NCBI GenBank assembly: GCA_035707965.1
Contig: DASSTJ010000075.1
Coordinates: forward strand, 1-23,033
DNA from: DASSTJ01 sp035707965
GTDB lineage: Bacteria > Actinomycetota > Actinomycetes > Actinomycetales > Angustibacteraceae
Direction of reading: 5' to 3'
DNA: 23,033 nt
How positions within the stretch are numbered: the stretch's first letter is position 1; each line of letters opens with the position of its first letter. A program made the position numbers and the translations under genes. Positions 8,736 through 16,247 of the stretch are shown here, in pieces. Below the pieces are notes generated by a model. The model had not been told where the DNA came from. It saw nothing but the letters and a program-made list of their open reading frames with translations, and ran no database searches.

Positions 8736-9629
8736 ATGCCCACCAACACCGAGCGTCACGCAGCTGACCGAGAGGTACTCGGTCCCCAGGGTGGCGATCC
8801 AGGCCCTGTGGAGGCAGGCCCGACCTCCGACACGCCGGAGCGACACAGACGCCGTCGAGTACCAGAGATCACCTACAGCGTGCTCGTGTTCATCGGGCTG
8901 CTGGTGGTGTGGCAGCTCGTCGTGAAGGTCTTCAACGTCTCCAACATCCTCGTCCCGGCGCCGACGGCTGTCGTTCACTCCCTGGTCGACGGCCTGCGCG
9001 ACGGCAGCCTGGTGAGTCACGCGATCGTGACGCTGAAGGAGATCCTGATCGGCTTCGGCATCGCGGTCGGCTCGGCACTGGTCTCTGCGGTGCTCATCAC
9101 CCAGTTCCGGGCGGTCGAGCGGGTGCTCTTCCCGCTGCTCATCTTGACCCAGACCATCCCGAAGGTTGCCATGGCGCCTCTGCTGATCGTCTGGTTCGGC
9201 ATCGGGATCAGCTCGAAGGTGCTGACCGTCGCCCTGATCGCGTTCTTCCCGCTCCTGATCAACGCCATCCTGGGATTCCGGTCCGCCGCCCGCGAGCAGG
9301 TCGAGATGCTCCGATCCTTCGGTGCGTCCCGCGCGCAGGTCATGCGATACCTGCAGATCCCGTCCGCGCTCCCGCACATCTTCGCCGGGCTGGAGGTCGC
9401 TGTGATCCTCTCTGTGACGGGCGCTGTGGTCGCAGAGTTCGTCGGCAGCTCCCAGGGCCTCGGCTACCTGATCCAGGCGAGCAACTTCACCCTGGACGTC
9501 GCCAGGACCTTCGCGGTGATCGTCATGCTGTCGGCCATCGGCATAGCGCTGCACGCTGTGGTCGTGCAGCTCGGCAAGTGGCTGGTCTTCTGGACTGCCG
9601 CCCCCTCCGACACCACCAGCGAGATCTGA
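8736..9629 (+). CDS. ABC transporter permease (NitT/TauT/SsuC type)
   Basis: A 297-residue inner-membrane permease with a hydrophilic, basic N-terminal extension of about 45 residues followed by about six hydrophobic segments (roughly 45-66, 102-125, 135-160, 163-180, 220-245 and 262-285). The cytoplasmic coupling loop carries the family E-x-x-R-x-F-G-A-S-R pattern (E-M-L-R-S-F-G-A-S-R-A-Q), followed by I-P-S-A-L-P-H-I-F-A-G-L-E. The ribosome site AGGAG is built into the stop codon of the ATPase gene (TAGGAG), so the two are tightly coupled. The membrane pore presumably serves both binding proteins of the left arm. Confidence 0.93.
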   Translation: MPTNTERHAADREVLGPQGGDPGPVEAGPTSDTPERHRRRRVPEITYSVLVFIGLLVVWQLVVKVFNVSNILVPAPTAVVHSLVDGLRDGSLVSHAIVTLKEILIGFGIAVGSALVSAVLITQFRAVERVLFPLLILTQTIPKVAMAPLLIVWFGIGISSKVLTVALIAFFPLLINAILGFRSAAREQVEMLRSFGASRAQVMRYLQIPSALPHIFAGLEVAVILSVTGAVVAEFVGSSQGLGYLIQASNFTLDVARTFAVIVMLSAIGIALHAVVVQLGKWLVFWTAAPSDTTSEI

Positions 9630-9632
9630 GCG

Positions 9633-10403
9633 ATGGCGCGCAATCGCACGGGCATCAACGGCGGCACGCTCGGCACCTGGATCAAGCTCTCCAGCCCGGA
9701 GAGCGTCGAGATCATGGCGCACGCGGGCTTCGACTTCGTGGTCATCGACCTCGAGCACACCACCCTGGACCTCGGTGCGGCATCGACCCACATCGCCCTG
9801 GCCCGGGCCCTCGGGGTTGACCCGCTGGTCAGAGTGCCTGACCACGGCCTCAGCGTGATCCAGCGAGTCCTGGACGCCGGCGCGGCCGGGGTGGTCGTGC
9901 CGCACGTCGACACGGTGGAGCAGGCCCGGGCGGTCGTGCGGGCAACCTGTTTCCCGCCGCGCGGCGTCCGCGGGTCCGGCGGCACCAGCCGCGCGGGTCG
10001 CTGGGGGCTGCTGCCACGGGCGGAGTACCTCGAGTACGGCAACGAGCGCGCCCTGTGCGTCGTCCAGCTGGAGAGCGAAGCGGCGATCACGAACGCCGCG
10101 GAGATCCTGGCCGTCGACGGCATCGGTGCCGCGTTCGTCGGGACGGCCGACCTCTCGATGTCGATGGGGATCACGGCGGGGAGCGACGAGGTGGACCGAC
10201 TCGTCACGTCGGCTCTGGCTGCCGCGGCAGCGGCGGGCGTCCCCATCGGCACCGCGTCGGCCACGAGTGAGCAGGCCCGGACGGCGTTGGGCCGGGGCTA
10301 CGACTACGTGGTGGTCAGCAACGACACCTCGATCCTCGCCAGCGGCGGCCGGGCGATCGTGGACGCCGTGCACGCACCGGTCGCCGAGCGAGTCGCCCGA
10401 TGA
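9633..10403 (+). CDS. HpcH/HpaI-family class II aldolase
   Basis: A 256-residue protein of the HpcH/HpaI family, divalent-metal enzymes that cleave 4-hydroxy-2-oxo acids (or the related rhamnonate and glucarate intermediates) to pyruvate and an aldehyde. The active-site set is visible with the spacing of HpaI: base His42 in I-D-L-E-H, Arg67 in V-R-V-P, metal ligands Glu147 (Q-L-E-S) and Asp173 (G-T-A-D-L-S-M-S-M-G), and the P-P-R-G-V-R-G loop at about 108-114. It starts 3 bases after the permease stop and overlaps the dehydrogenase by 4 bases, so it belongs to the same operon. It suggests that the pathway makes a hydroxy-oxo acid before the CoA steps; the substrate is unknown. Confidence 0.9.
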   Translation: MARNRTGINGGTLGTWIKLSSPESVEIMAHAGFDFVVIDLEHTTLDLGAASTHIALARALGVDPLVRVPDHGLSVIQRVLDAGAAGVVVPHVDTVEQARAVVRATCFPPRGVRGSGGTSRAGRWGLLPRAEYLEYGNERALCVVQLESEAAITNAAEILAVDGIGAAFVGTADLSMSMGITAGSDEVDRLVTSALAAAAAAGVPIGTASATSEQARTALGRGYDYVVVSNDTSILASGGRAIVDAVHAPVAERVAR

Positions 10404-11158
10404 GCGAGTCGCCGGTCGCCATCGTGACGGGCTCCAGCTCCGGCGTCGGAGAAGGGATCGCGCGGGCGCTCGCAGCCGACGGCTTCACCGTGGTAGTCAA
10501 CTCGGCCACCTCGGTGGATGCCGGTGAGCGGGTCGCGGCAGAGCTGTCGGGAGCGAGCTACGTGCAGGCCGACATCGCGGATCCCTCCGACGCCGTCCGT
10601 CTGGTGGAGACGACCGTGGAGCGGCACGGCCGGCTCGACCTCCTGGTGAACAACGCCGGGGTGTCCCGACCGGTCCCTCATGCCGACCTGGCCGCGATCA
10701 CCGCTGACGACTGGCACCGGATCCTCGGCGTCAACGTCATCGGGACGTGGCAGGTCTCCGTCGCGGCCGTGAAGGCCATGAAGCCCGGTAGCCAGATCAT
10801 CAACATCACCTCAGTGGGCGGCTCGCGTCCCCTGGGCAGCTCGATCCCGTACTCCGTGAGCAAGGCGGCGCTCGACCACCTGACGAGGCTCCTGGCCAAG
10901 TCGGTGGGTCCGGACATCCGGGTGAATGCGATCGCACCGGGCCCGGTGGAGACTCGGCTGACCGCGGACAGCCTTGCCACACGGGCGACGGCCACCGGAG
11001 CGATGACGCCCCTGGGCCGGCTCGGGCGACCATCCGACGTCGCGGCGATGGTCCTGGGTCTCGTCAGGTCGCCGTTCGTCACCGGTGAGGTGATCCGCGT
11101 CGACGGCGGGATCAACCTGGTCACGCACGTGGACATCCCCCGTCCGTCGTCCCGCTGA
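10400..11158 (+). CDS. Short-chain dehydrogenase/reductase (SDR)
   Basis: A 252-residue classical SDR. The NAD(P)-binding T-G-S-S-S-G-V-G lies at residues 10-17, N-N-A-G at 84-87, catalytic Ser138 in I-T-S, and Tyr151-x3-Lys155 (Y-S-V-S-K); Asn112 in V-N-V-I-G completes the tetrad. The P-G-P-V-E-T motif (180-185) follows. There is no clear basic residue for NADP after the first strands, so cofactor preference is open. ATG at 10400 overlaps the aldolase stop. It is the last gene of the right arm and would oxidise or reduce an alcohol or ketone intermediate next to the aldolase step. Confidence 0.92.
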   Translation: MSESPVAIVTGSSSGVGEGIARALAADGFTVVVNSATSVDAGERVAAELSGASYVQADIADPSDAVRLVETTVERHGRLDLLVNNAGVSRPVPHADLAAITADDWHRILGVNVIGTWQVSVAAVKAMKPGSQIINITSVGGSRPLGSSIPYSVSKAALDHLTRLLAKSVGPDIRVNAIAPGPVETRLTADSLATRATATGAMTPLGRLGRPSDVAAMVLGLVRSPFVTGEVIRVDGGINLVTHVDIPRPSSR

Positions 11159-11180
11159 GCGTGATCTCCGCTAGACCTCA

Positions 11181-11237
11181 GCCGATCTCGATCTGCTGGT
11201 GGGTGGGGTGAGCTCCTGCCAGCGATCAGAGATCGGC
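11181..11237. terminator. Large imperfect inverted repeat after the catabolic operon
   Basis: Arms 11181-11199 and 11219-11237 are each 19 bases around a 19-base loop. The outer nine pairs are perfect (GCCGATCTC with GAGATCGGC), then GATC pairs with GATC, then GCTGG with CCAGC, with single-base bulges. No T-run follows on either strand, so it is either an actinobacterial-style T-less terminator for the operon ending at 11158 or a regulatory structure ahead of the methyltransferase gene. Confidence 0.45.
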
Positions 11238-11247
11238 GATGTCCCAG

Positions 11248-11253
11248 TAGCGT
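11248..11253 (+). promoter_or_regulatory. Possible -10 element for a leaderless methyltransferase mRNA
   Basis: TAGCGT fits the actinobacterial TANNNT -10 pattern and ends six bases before the GTG at 11260. That is the distance expected if transcription starts at the start codon itself. No good Shine-Dalgarno sequence precedes this GTG, which agrees with a leaderless transcript. Confidence 0.35.
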
Positions 11254-11259
11254 GAGGCC

Positions 11260-12066
11260 GTGGAGGACGACGTCTGGTCCGGTCTGCTTGACCAGTTCGT
11301 CGATGGCGCGTACGCGTCGGCGAAGGGGTACGTGCGCACGTACGTCATGCACGAGCAGCTGCGCGCTCACCTGCCCGAGCCTCCGGCGTCCGTGCTGGAT
11401 GTCGGCGGCGGCGCCGGCCACCAGTCGTTCCCGCTTGCGGTGTCCGGCTACGACGTCACGTTGCTCGACTCATCTCCCGCGATGCTCGACAAGGCGCGCG
11501 CGCGACTCGAACGGCTGCCGGTCGAAGCCCAGCGGCGCGTGCGGTTCGTCGAGGCAGGCGGCGAGCGGGCCGACGACGCCGTCGACGGTCGACGCTTCGA
11601 CGCAGTGCTCTGTCACGGCGTGCTCGGCTACCTCGAGCGCCCGGAGCCGCTGATCGACCAGCTGTGCCGGTGCGCTGCGGACGGCGGCATCGTCTCGATC
11701 ATGACCGCCAACGCACGCGCCATGGCCGTCCGGCCAGCCCTTGAACGTCGCTGGGACGACGCGTTGGCCGCCTTCGACTCGACTCGCGAGGTCGGCGTCC
11801 TGGGCGTGCCCGGACGCGCCGACACCGTCGACGAGCTCAGCGAGCTGCTGCGCCAGCGGAAGGTGGAACCAGAGACCTGGTACGGCGTGTGGTTGTTCGT
11901 CGACTGGCTCGACCTGAGCGGCGCTCCCGTCGACCCCAGCGACACCAACCAGATCGCCGCGCTCGCCAAGGTCGAGCTCGAGGCCGGTCGCCGCGACCCC
12001 TACCGCCAGCTCAGCCGGGCCTTCCACCTGCTGGGTCGCAAGCGCTCAGGGGCCAAGCACCCCTAG
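11260..12066 (+). CDS. Class I SAM-dependent methyltransferase (CmoM/SmtA-like)
   Basis: A 268-residue Rossmann-fold methyltransferase. Motif I V-L-D-V-G-G-G-A-G is at residues 45-53, the acidic end of strand 2 is in V-T-L-L-D-S-S, and F-D-A-V-L-C-H-G-V-L-G-Y-L follows. The N-terminal A-K-G-Y-V-R and the C-terminal R-R-D-P-Y-R-Q-L-S-R-x-F-H-L segment resemble the CmoM/SmtA group, which methylates the wobble uridine of tRNA; assigning that substrate in an actinobacterium is uncertain. The start is GTG at 11260. It is transcribed alone, and its last 21 bases overlap the 3' end of the convergent ATPase gene. Confidence 0.85.
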   Translation: MEDDVWSGLLDQFVDGAYASAKGYVRTYVMHEQLRAHLPEPPASVLDVGGGAGHQSFPLAVSGYDVTLLDSSPAMLDKARARLERLPVEAQRRVRFVEAGGERADDAVDGRRFDAVLCHGVLGYLERPEPLIDQLCRCAADGGIVSIMTANARAMAVRPALERRWDDALAAFDSTREVGVLGVPGRADTVDELSELLRQRKVEPETWYGVWLFVDWLDLSGAPVDPSDTNQIAALAKVELEAGRRDPYRQLSRAFHLLGRKRSGAKHP

Positions 12067-13320
12067 GGGGACGACGTGAACACCGTCCTCTCGCGTATAG
12101 GCGAGGGTGCTGCCGGTGACGACCACGAGCGCCCTCGGTGCTCGTGCCACACGCGAGGCCAGACGGAGGAGCGACGTTGCCGCCTTTTCAACTTCGCGCT
12201 CGCCCAACTTCACTTCGACGCCGATCCAGTCGCCATCCCGGTTCTCCAGGATGTAGTCCACCTCCAGACGACCTTCTGCTTCGCGGTAGTGGAAGCAGTC
12301 AGCGTCAGACGCTTCGCCGTAGATGCGAAGGTCGTGGGCGACGAGGCACTCGAAGAGGAATCCCGTCGTCTCCAGATCCATCAGCATCCGGTCTGGGGAC
12401 ATCTGCAACAGGGCAGCGGCCAGAGATGGATCGCCGAGGTGTCGCTTTGGGGTGGTGACCAGGCGCTTCGACGATCGGACCGACGGATCCCAGGCGGGCA
12501 CCTCGTCGACGATCATCATGCGACGGAGGGCATCGAGGTACTTCTGTGCGGTCTGGCGGGACGGAAGGTCTGACTGATCAGCGATCTCGTCCCTGGCGCG
12601 CTTCATGATCGTGTTGAGCGATGCGGTGTGTGCCGTCATCTGGGCATAGGCGTGGAGGAATCGTCGAACCAGTCGTGGATTGCGCGGCCCTCCAGAGACC
12701 TCGTCGATGTCATGGTCGACGATGATGTCGAGGTAGCCGTCGACATAGGTACGTGCTACGCGTTCATTGGCCTCGACGAGCAGCGGCCATCCTCCGACCG
12801 CGATGTGGTGCAGGTAGTCGCGGACCGACAGCGTGCTGTTCGCTGGCTCTAGCGCATCGCCGCGCATGAGTGCCGCCAGCGAGACGGTCGGCGTCGTCGC
12901 CAACTTCTCCGTGAGCGTCATGGTCCGCATGCGAAGGACGCCGAAACGTCCCGCGCCAGAGTGCCGCTGGAGATCATCCCTGGGAGTAGCCGAACCGGTG
13001 AGGATGAACTGTCCTGGCATGCCGCGATCGTCGACGGACCGTCGGACGGCGTCCCACACCTGCGGAGTCCGCTGCCACTCGTCGAGGAGACGCGGCGTGT
13101 CGCCGTCGAGGAGAAGGCGAGGGTCGACCGCCGCCCTGCGGGCCGCCTCGGGATCGGCGTCGAGCAGCACCTCGCTAGCCGCGCGCTGGCGAGCCGTCGC
13201 TGTCTTGCCGCAGCCCTTCACCCCTTCGATCAGCACAGCACCCATGGCAGCGAGCCGGTCATCGAGGGCTTCGTCCGCCAGGCGGCTCAGATACCTACGG
13301 GCCTTCTGGGCGGCGGGCAC
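12046..13320 (-). CDS. AAA ATPase with DUF4143 / PD-(D/E)XK-like C-terminus
   Basis: A 424-residue protein of the ATP-binding DUF4143 group. Walker A is G-V-K-G-C-G-K-T (residues 33-40). L-L-D-E-W-Q (78-83) serves as Walker B region, and F-I-L-T-G-S-A-T-P is the sensor strand. The C-terminus has Asp355, then Glu369-x-Lys371 (V-E-V-K), the arrangement of a PD-(D/E)XK nuclease-like core. Start GTG at 13320 is chosen because GGAGG (complement of 13327-13331) lies 6 bases upstream; an upstream GTG at 13347 lacks one. The biochemical role of this family is not settled; links with mobile elements, toxin-antitoxin-like behaviour and defence have been suggested. It is divergent from jetA, with about 80 bases between them, and overlaps the methyltransferase 3' end by 21 bases. 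Confidence 0.85.
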   Translation of the reverse strand: MPAAQKARRYLSRLADEALDDRLAAMGAVLIEGVKGCGKTATARQRAASEVLLDADPEAARRAAVDPRLLLDGDTPRLLDEWQRTPQVWDAVRRSVDDRGMPGQFILTGSATPRDDLQRHSGAGRFGVLRMRTMTLTEKLATTPTVSLAALMRGDALEPANSTLSVRDYLHHIAVGGWPLLVEANERVARTYVDGYLDIIVDHDIDEVSGGPRNPRLVRRFLHAYAQMTAHTASLNTIMKRARDEIADQSDLPSRQTAQKYLDALRRMMIVDEVPAWDPSVRSSKRLVTTPKRHLGDPSLAAALLQMSPDRMLMDLETTGFLFECLVAHDLRIYGEASDADCFHYREAEGRLEVDYILENRDGDWIGVEVKLGEREVEKAATSLLRLASRVARAPRALVVVTGSTLAYTREDGVHVVPLGVLGP

Positions 13321-13357
13321 CGAGAACCTCCAATCGACCACTTGCACACTCTCGACT

Positions 13358-13396
13358 TAACAGGATACACATCTGTCGCCTAACCGGATACACATC
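13358..13396. repeat. Tandem 16-bp element in the shared promoter region
   Basis: TAACAGGATACACATC (13358-13373) and TAACCGGATACACATC (13381-13396) differ at one base and start 23 bases apart. The core TAACCGGATA is nearly palindromic around CCGG. The pair sits between the divergent ATPase and jetA starts, the second copy ending five bases before the first possible jetA codon. Position suggests an operator or promoter element acting on both genes; which protein binds is unknown. Confidence 0.6.
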
Positions 13397-13401
13397 AGAC
13401 G

Positions 13402-15030
13402 ATGAGTATCGTCTGGAACCCCCGACATGTCGGCGGCGGCGGATACCGTGCCCTCGTGGCCAACGGGGCGATGGATCCGCGGGAGCGCCAGACGCTCGGG
13501 GCGCTGCGCTATGCCGTCAACGACGAGGCCCCCTGCTACCTGGCGATCATGCGGTTGTTCACGACGGGTATGAGCGGCTTCCTCGCCGACCAGTCCGCGG
13601 AGGAGGTCGCTGAACGCCTCGGCGACCATGGCTTCGAGCTTGACCGCGACACGGTCGACCAACGGCTCTCCTACCTCGTCGAGCACGGCAATCTTGCCCG
13701 CAGCCCTCGTGAGACGGACGCGCGCAGTGTGCGGGAGTACCTCTCCAACCGCTCGCGCTACCAGCTGACGCCACGAGGCGAGCTCGTGCACCGGCAGGTC
13801 GAGGAGCTGCTGCAGCACTCTGACGGCGCGCGCGAGGTCTCTAGCGAGATGCTTCCGGGCATCCTCGCCGGTCTCGAGCAGCTCCTTCAGCTGTCGGAGC
13901 ACGGACTCGACGAGGCCGACCCCCGCGACGTCGCCGCGCGGATCACCACGCTGTTCGCCCAGTTCGAGGTGCTCGTCACGTCGACTCGCCAGTTCTACTC
14001 GTACCTGACGCAGGTGCTCACACGGTTCGACCTGGGGCGCGACGAGTTCGTCATGTTCAAGAGCGCCCTCATCGACTATCTCCAGCGGTTCGTGGACGAG
14101 GTGTCGCGGCACATGCCGCAGGTCGCGGAGAGGCTGCACGCGCTGGAGCCTGACGTGCCCCGGCTGTGCCGGCGAGCCGACGAGGGCGAGCGCCTGGTCG
14201 GTCTCGACGGCAGCCGCGCAAAGCGCGCCACCGGACTCGACCCTGGCGACTGGCAGAGCCTGCGCACCTGGTTCATCGGGTCAGGCAGCCGACGGTCGGA
14301 CGCCGACAACGTCCGCCGGCTCGCCACCGACGCGATGCGGTCGTTGCTGACGAACCTGCGCCGCATCGCTGCCGGTGCCGACCGCCAGCAGAGCCGCTAC
14401 GGCGACTTCGTGCGGCTCGCGCAGTGGTTCGACCGAGCTGACGACGACCGGGCGAACGAGCTGTGGGCAGCCACGTTCGGTCTCTACTCGGCGCGGCACC
14501 TGTCGTTCCCGGCCGACCCCGACGGGGACCCCGTCCCGGCCACGACGAGCTGGTGGTCCGCACCGGTAGCGGAGGTCCCGGTAGGTCTCCGCGTGCACGG
14601 CGACCGCAAGGCAGGCGGCCGGGCCGGCCCGCGCGCCGACTACAGCGCGGCCAAACGCGCTCGGCTCGCCGAGCGCGCCGCTCAGGAGCGCCGTGCCGCC
14701 GAGGCTGTGCGAGAACTGGCGTCCCTCGCCGGGCCGTGGCACGACGTCCGGATCAGTGATGAGGGCCGGACGTCGTTCCTCACGGTGTACTCGCAGGCAC
14801 TGGCTGAGGCGGGTCGGCGCCTGGGCCTTGGCGACACCGCGAGGGCGCAGCTGGGGCACGGGGATCAGACGGTGGCGGTGACAGTGCGCAACAGCCGGGG
14901 CGACAACGTGGTTGTCAGGAGCACCTCAGGGGTACTGACCCTTCGTGACGTCGCCGTCGAGCTGAGCGCCAGCGTGCGGCGACCCACGGCAGACACCGAC
15001 GCCGCGGCGGCAGAGCGGCGCCGGGCATGA
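13402..15030 (+). CDS. jetA: Wadjet protein JetA (DUF2397 / TIGR02677)
   Basis: A 542-residue protein of the DUF2397 family, the kleisin-like subunit of the Wadjet SMC complex that extrudes and cleaves circular plasmid DNA. Family features include the N-terminal A-P-x-Y-L-A-I-M-R-L-F segment followed by winged-helix-like regions (L-S-Y-L-V-E-H-G-N-L, S-R-Y-Q-L-T-P-R-G), then long helices and F-Y-S-Y-L-T-Q-V-L. Identification is strengthened by the three downstream jet genes in canonical order. The start is uncertain: ATG at 13402 has no ribosome site and could be leaderless, GTG 13456 or ATG 13471 lie closer to the conserved region. Its stop overlaps jetB by 4 bases. Confidence 0.88.
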   Translation: MSIVWNPRHVGGGGYRALVANGAMDPRERQTLGALRYAVNDEAPCYLAIMRLFTTGMSGFLADQSAEEVAERLGDHGFELDRDTVDQRLSYLVEHGNLARSPRETDARSVREYLSNRSRYQLTPRGELVHRQVEELLQHSDGAREVSSEMLPGILAGLEQLLQLSEHGLDEADPRDVAARITTLFAQFEVLVTSTRQFYSYLTQVLTRFDLGRDEFVMFKSALIDYLQRFVDEVSRHMPQVAERLHALEPDVPRLCRRADEGERLVGLDGSRAKRATGLDPGDWQSLRTWFIGSGSRRSDADNVRRLATDAMRSLLTNLRRIAAGADRQQSRYGDFVRLAQWFDRADDDRANELWAATFGLYSARHLSFPADPDGDPVPATTSWWSAPVAEVPVGLRVHGDRKAGGRAGPRADYSAAKRARLAERAAQERRAAEAVRELASLAGPWHDVRISDEGRTSFLTVYSQALAEAGRRLGLGDTARAQLGHGDQTVAVTVRNSRGDNVVVRSTSGVLTLRDVAVELSASVRRPTADTDAAAAERRRA

Positions 15031-16247
15031 CGCGGATGCCTGAGCGCCCTGCAGCTGCTCCGGACCTTCTTGCCGAGGCGGATGTGCGCAGCGCGGCGAG
15101 GACGCTGCTGCGCCAGCCGCTGCTCCACGCCGACCGCGACGGCGAGGAGCTCGGGCGGGTGCGACGGTACCGCGACGAGCTCGTGCGTCTCTTCGCCGAC
15201 GGTCTTGGCTACCGGCTCGTCGTCGAGCCCGGCCTCGCGCGGCTGTACAAGATCGGACTTCCCGCCGACCCCAGCCGCGGGCTTCGGCGCCGCAACGACG
15301 TGCCGTTCACGCCGCGCCGGTACGCGATGCTGGCGCTCACGCTGGCGGCCCTGACTCAGGCGCGCCGGCAGGTCATGGTCGATGAGCTGGTCGCTGGCGT
15401 CCGTTCGGCCGCCGCGGACGCGGGGGTCGACGTGGATCTTGACGGGATCGCCGACCGACGCTCCCTGCACTCGGCGCTGGTCGCCCTCGTCGACCTGGGC
15501 GTGCTCAGCGAACGTGACGGAGACCTTGAGCACTGGGCGGAACGGCGCACCGAGTCGCTGCTCGACGTCCACCGGGACCGGCTCGCCGTTCTCGTCGCGG
15601 GCCCGCTCGCCTCCTGCACGACGCCAGACGCGCTCCTCACGGTCACGTCTGTGCCCTCATCGGCCGGGGGCGCTCGGGTCGCGGTCCGCAGGGTCATCGC
15701 CGAGCAGACCGTGATGTCAACCGACGACCTCACCGAGGAGCAGCGCAGCTGGTGGCGGCGCAACCGCGAACGCGAGCGTGAGTGGTTTCGGCGCTGGCTC
15801 GGGCTTGAGCTCGAGCTGCGTGCCGAGGGCGCAGTGGCCGTGGACCCGAGCGGTGACCTCACCGACATGGCCTTCCCAGCCGCGGGATCGGCCAAGCACT
15901 TCGCTCTCCTGCTGCTGTCTGCGCTGGTGGACCACGTCCGGGCGACCGACGTGACGGCGGGCCCAGGAGCCGGGGCCTGGGCGCGGGTCGCGTCGTCTGC
16001 CGCGCGCGAGGTCGGCGACCGCGTGTTCGCCACCTGGCACCGTGGCCTGCGCAAGGACCACCGTCAGAACCCGGACGCGGTCTACGGCGAGGCGCTCGCG
16101 ATTCTCGCCGACGTGGGACTTGTCCAGCGGAGCGACGGAGCGGTCCTTGTCCACGCAGCGGCCGCTCGCTATGCCCCGCGACCCGAGCTCGTCACGGCGG
16201 TGGGCCCCGGTGGCGAGCGCAGCCTGTTCGACCAGGAGGAGCCGTGA
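15027..16247 (+). CDS. jetB: Wadjet protein JetB (DUF2398 / TIGR02678)
   Basis: A 406-residue protein of the DUF2398 family, taken as the KITE-like winged-helix subunit that bridges kleisin JetA and the SMC ATPase heads. Visible are the opening A-A-R-T-L-L-R-Q-P-L-L segment, R-R-Y-x-D-E-L-V-R-L-F near residue 46, the F-T-P-R-R-Y-A-M-L-A-L-T-L-A-A-L helix, and the late W-W-R-R-N-R-E-R-E-R-E-W-F-R-R block. ATG overlaps the jetA stop and the TGA overlaps the GTG of jetC, so all subunits would be made in linked amounts from one mRNA. No catalytic motif is expected or seen. Confidence 0.9.
   Translation: MTRMPERPAAAPDLLAEADVRSAARTLLRQPLLHADRDGEELGRVRRYRDELVRLFADGLGYRLVVEPGLARLYKIGLPADPSRGLRRRNDVPFTPRRYAMLALTLAALTQARRQVMVDELVAGVRSAAADAGVDVDLDGIADRRSLHSALVALVDLGVLSERDGDLEHWAERRTESLLDVHRDRLAVLVAGPLASCTTPDALLTVTSVPSSAGGARVAVRRVIAEQTVMSTDDLTEEQRSWWRRNREREREWFRRWLGLELELRAEGAVAVDPSGDLTDMAFPAAGSAKHFALLLLSALVDHVRATDVTAGPGAGAWARVASSAAREVGDRVFATWHRGLRKDHRQNPDAVYGEALAILADVGLVQRSDGAVLVHAAAARYAPRPELVTAVGPGGERSLFDQEEP

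Noticed and set aside
7543..10373. Two long minus-strand open frames (393 and 549 codons) opposite the IclR, ABC and aldolase genes
   Set aside because: Asp/Arg/Gln-rich shadow translations without domain features; the plus-strand genes carry complete catalytic motifs.
13358..13396. Start of a CRISPR array
   Set aside because: Only two copies, a 16-base unit and a 7-base spacer; no further repeats and no cas genes. A regulatory element fits better.
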